Source of the DNA: an uncultured Clostridium sp.
GTDB taxonomy: Bacteria; Bacillota_I; Bacilli_A; RF39; UBA660
NCBI GenBank assembly: GCA_905193755.1
Contig: CAJJPX010000011.1
Coordinates: 1-42,024, forward strand
Length of the DNA stretch: 42,024 nucleotides
Reading direction: 5' to 3'
This document shows positions 40,969 to 42,024 of this stretch, piece after piece. The notes under the pieces are model-generated. The model ran no database searches. It was not told the origin of the DNA and saw nothing but the letters and a program-made list of their open reading frames with translations. Every line of letters begins with the position of its first letter. Position 1 is the stretch's first letter. The translations under genes and the position numbers were made by a program.

Positions 40969-41057
40969 TTCTTCACCTCGTAAAAGTATGATAGCAAAAT
41001 ATCATTTAAAAGTAAATTAACAAGTGGTATAATGTAGTGAAATAAAGGAGTGATGAT

Positions 41058-41765
41058 ATGAAATTTGAAGTATCAAAATATTTTTTTGATAAAGTTGAAG
41101 ATGCAGTTTTTGGAGTAGTAGTTGTTAAAAACTTTAATAACAAAGTTTCATATGATTACATAAATAATATGTTTAACGAATCTCTAAAGACTTCTAAAGA
41201 AAAATTTTTAAATGTAAAAATTAAGGAAGAAGACTGGATACAACCATATAGAGAAGCATTTAGAAAATTAAATATAAATCCTAATAAATATATGTGTTCA
41301 ATCGAAGCACTTATAACTAGAATATCTAAAGGAAATGATATACCTAATATTAATTCAATTGTTGATCTAGGAAATGCATTATCTTTAAAGTATGAGTTAC
41401 CAATAGGTGTACACGATATGGATAACTTTATTGATGGCGATATACAAATAAGAGAAAGTGATGGTAATGATAATTTTGTTCCATTCGGAAGTGATGAAAC
41501 AGAACATCCAGATGCTGGAGAAATTATCTATGCATCAGGTAATGAAGTAAAAACAAGAAGATGGACTTGGAGACAAGGAGAGAAGAGTAAAGTAAGAGAG
41601 GAATCTAAAGACTTCTTTATTCCAATTGATGGATTTACTTCTAACAAAGATAAAATACTAGAACTTCAAGAAGAATTAGTTAAATATTTAAAGGATGATT
41701 TAAAACTCGAAGTATATAGTGAAATTGTAGATAAAGACAATAGAATATTTGAAATTGAAGCGTAA
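41058..41765 (+). CDS. B3/4 domain protein (PheT-like editing domain)
   Basis: 235 residues of the COG3382 type: a free-standing B3/B4 domain related to the editing module of the phenylalanyl-tRNA synthetase beta chain. Recognisable segments are WIQPYREAFRKLNINPNKY (near 55-75), IVDLGNALSLKYELPIGVHDMD and the later EHPDAGEIIYASGNEVKTRRW with a conserved Trp. Such proteins may hydrolyse mischarged tRNA; this is an inference. AAGGAGTGAT precedes the ATG, and a TATAAT box is present upstream. Confidence 0.85.
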   Translation: MKFEVSKYFFDKVEDAVFGVVVVKNFNNKVSYDYINNMFNESLKTSKEKFLNVKIKEEDWIQPYREAFRKLNINPNKYMCSIEALITRISKGNDIPNINSIVDLGNALSLKYELPIGVHDMDNFIDGDIQIRESDGNDNFVPFGSDETEHPDAGEIIYASGNEVKTRRWTWRQGEKSKVREESKDFFIPIDGFTSNKDKILELQEELVKYLKDDLKLEVYSEIVDKDNRIFEIEA

Positions 41766-41830
41766 TTGCTTCTTTTTAAATACAAAAGATACGAAAAATA
41801 AAGTTTTTAAGAAAAAATATGTATTTATAG

Positions 41831-41859
41831 TTGACAGGCTGAAGTTCTTCTAGTATAAT
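41831..41859 (+). promoter_or_regulatory. tRNA-Gly promoter, full consensus
   Basis: TTGACA (41831-41836), 17 bp, TATAAT (41854-41859). Transcript start about 37 bases before the mature tRNA. Confidence 0.88.
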
Positions 41860-41902
41860 GAATTATGCAATTCAAGAAAGCAAATACTTTCTTAAAAGAA
41901 GT

Positions 41903-41976
41903 GCAGGTGTAGTTTAATGGTAGAACTTCAGCCTTCCAAGCTGCTAACGTGGGTTCGATTCCCATCACCTGCTCCA
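41903..41976 (+). tRNA. tRNA-Gly (anticodon TCC), CCA encoded
   Basis: 74 nt. Acceptor GCAGGTG/CACCTGC with T73 and encoded CCA; D stem GTTT/GAAC; anticodon loop CTTCCAA; T stem GTGGG/CCCAT with normal loop TTCGATT. The 27-43 position is a U-C mismatch, otherwise all stems pair. Confidence 0.96.
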
Positions 41977-41985
41977 ATTGAATAC

Positions 41986-42020
41986 AACTTACGAACCTAT
42001 TATGGTGTTGTAAGTTTTTT
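41986..42020 (+). terminator. tRNA-Gly terminator
   Basis: Arms AACTTAC (41986-41992) and GTAAGTT (42010-42016), 17-base loop and T-run, at the right window edge. Confidence 0.6.
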
Positions 42021-42024
42021 AATG

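Overview
The window is a very AT-rich chromosomal segment with short intergenic gaps, strong AGGAGG-type ribosome binding sites and rho-independent terminators that often contain the stop codon of the gene they end. UGA is used as a stop (parB, the HD-domain gene, the TetR gene) and tryptophan is UGG, so the code is the standard bacterial one. A CIRCE heat-shock operator, spore-coat families CotF and CotJ, a MurE with the DNPR motif of diaminopimelate-adding enzymes, phosphoketolase and FeoAB together point to a low-GC Firmicute of the Bacilli/Erysipelotrichia/RF39 type, with a cell wall and fermentative metabolism. The exact lineage is an inference.

Layout. 1-675: 3' end of a BspA-like (DUF285) repeat surface protein. 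763-3394: pyrG and a CaCA cation antiporter. 3453-8520: a tight four-gene operon (E2-like acyltransferase without its catalytic His, an acyl-CoA synthetase-like ligase, a COG2509 FAD dehydrogenase and an unknown HExxH protein). 8610-13093: parA-parB-DUF951-AbgT-ychF, an arrangement typical of regions near the replication origin. 13124-19747: small genes (GNAT, lipoprotein, CIRCE-controlled Hsp20, two CotF-like coat proteins, thermonuclease, a DUF1700-like membrane protein) and feoAB. 19790-24515: tRNA-Asn, a solitary ClpB-like AAA+ ATPase, an ABC exporter, CotJ coat genes and tsaE. 24571-31647: phosphoketolase, three Tim44-like zinc-ribbon proteins, an HD hydrolase and murE. 31816-38964: membrane, metallo-beta-lactamase, MraZ-like, EamA and MscL genes, then a cluster of small membrane or unknown genes ending in a membrane-anchored metallopeptidase-like protein. 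39049-42024: a deletion-scarred ABC/FtsX exporter with its TetR regulator, an unknown gene, a B3/4-domain protein and tRNA-Gly.

Most noteworthy: (i) an ABC exporter locus reduced by an internal deletion to the first third of the ATPase joined in frame, through a stop codon, to the last part of an FtsX permease, with promoter, candidate operator and TetR gene intact; (ii) a CotJA-CotJB fusion upstream of CotJC; (iii) two homologous intergenic blocks with an identical 27-nt core containing a perfect Shine-Dalgarno but no usable ORF, each followed by a plus-strand terminator; (iv) two genes with identical leaderless geometry; (v) the four-gene acyl-ligase/FAD operon; (vi) a Tim44-like zinc-ribbon triad; (vii) a solitary ClpB first-AAA-domain protein. 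There is no CRISPR array, no recognisable transposase and no rRNA. No gene-free stretch exceeds about 300 bases except 20983-21308, which holds two terminators and a possible 36-codon gene.
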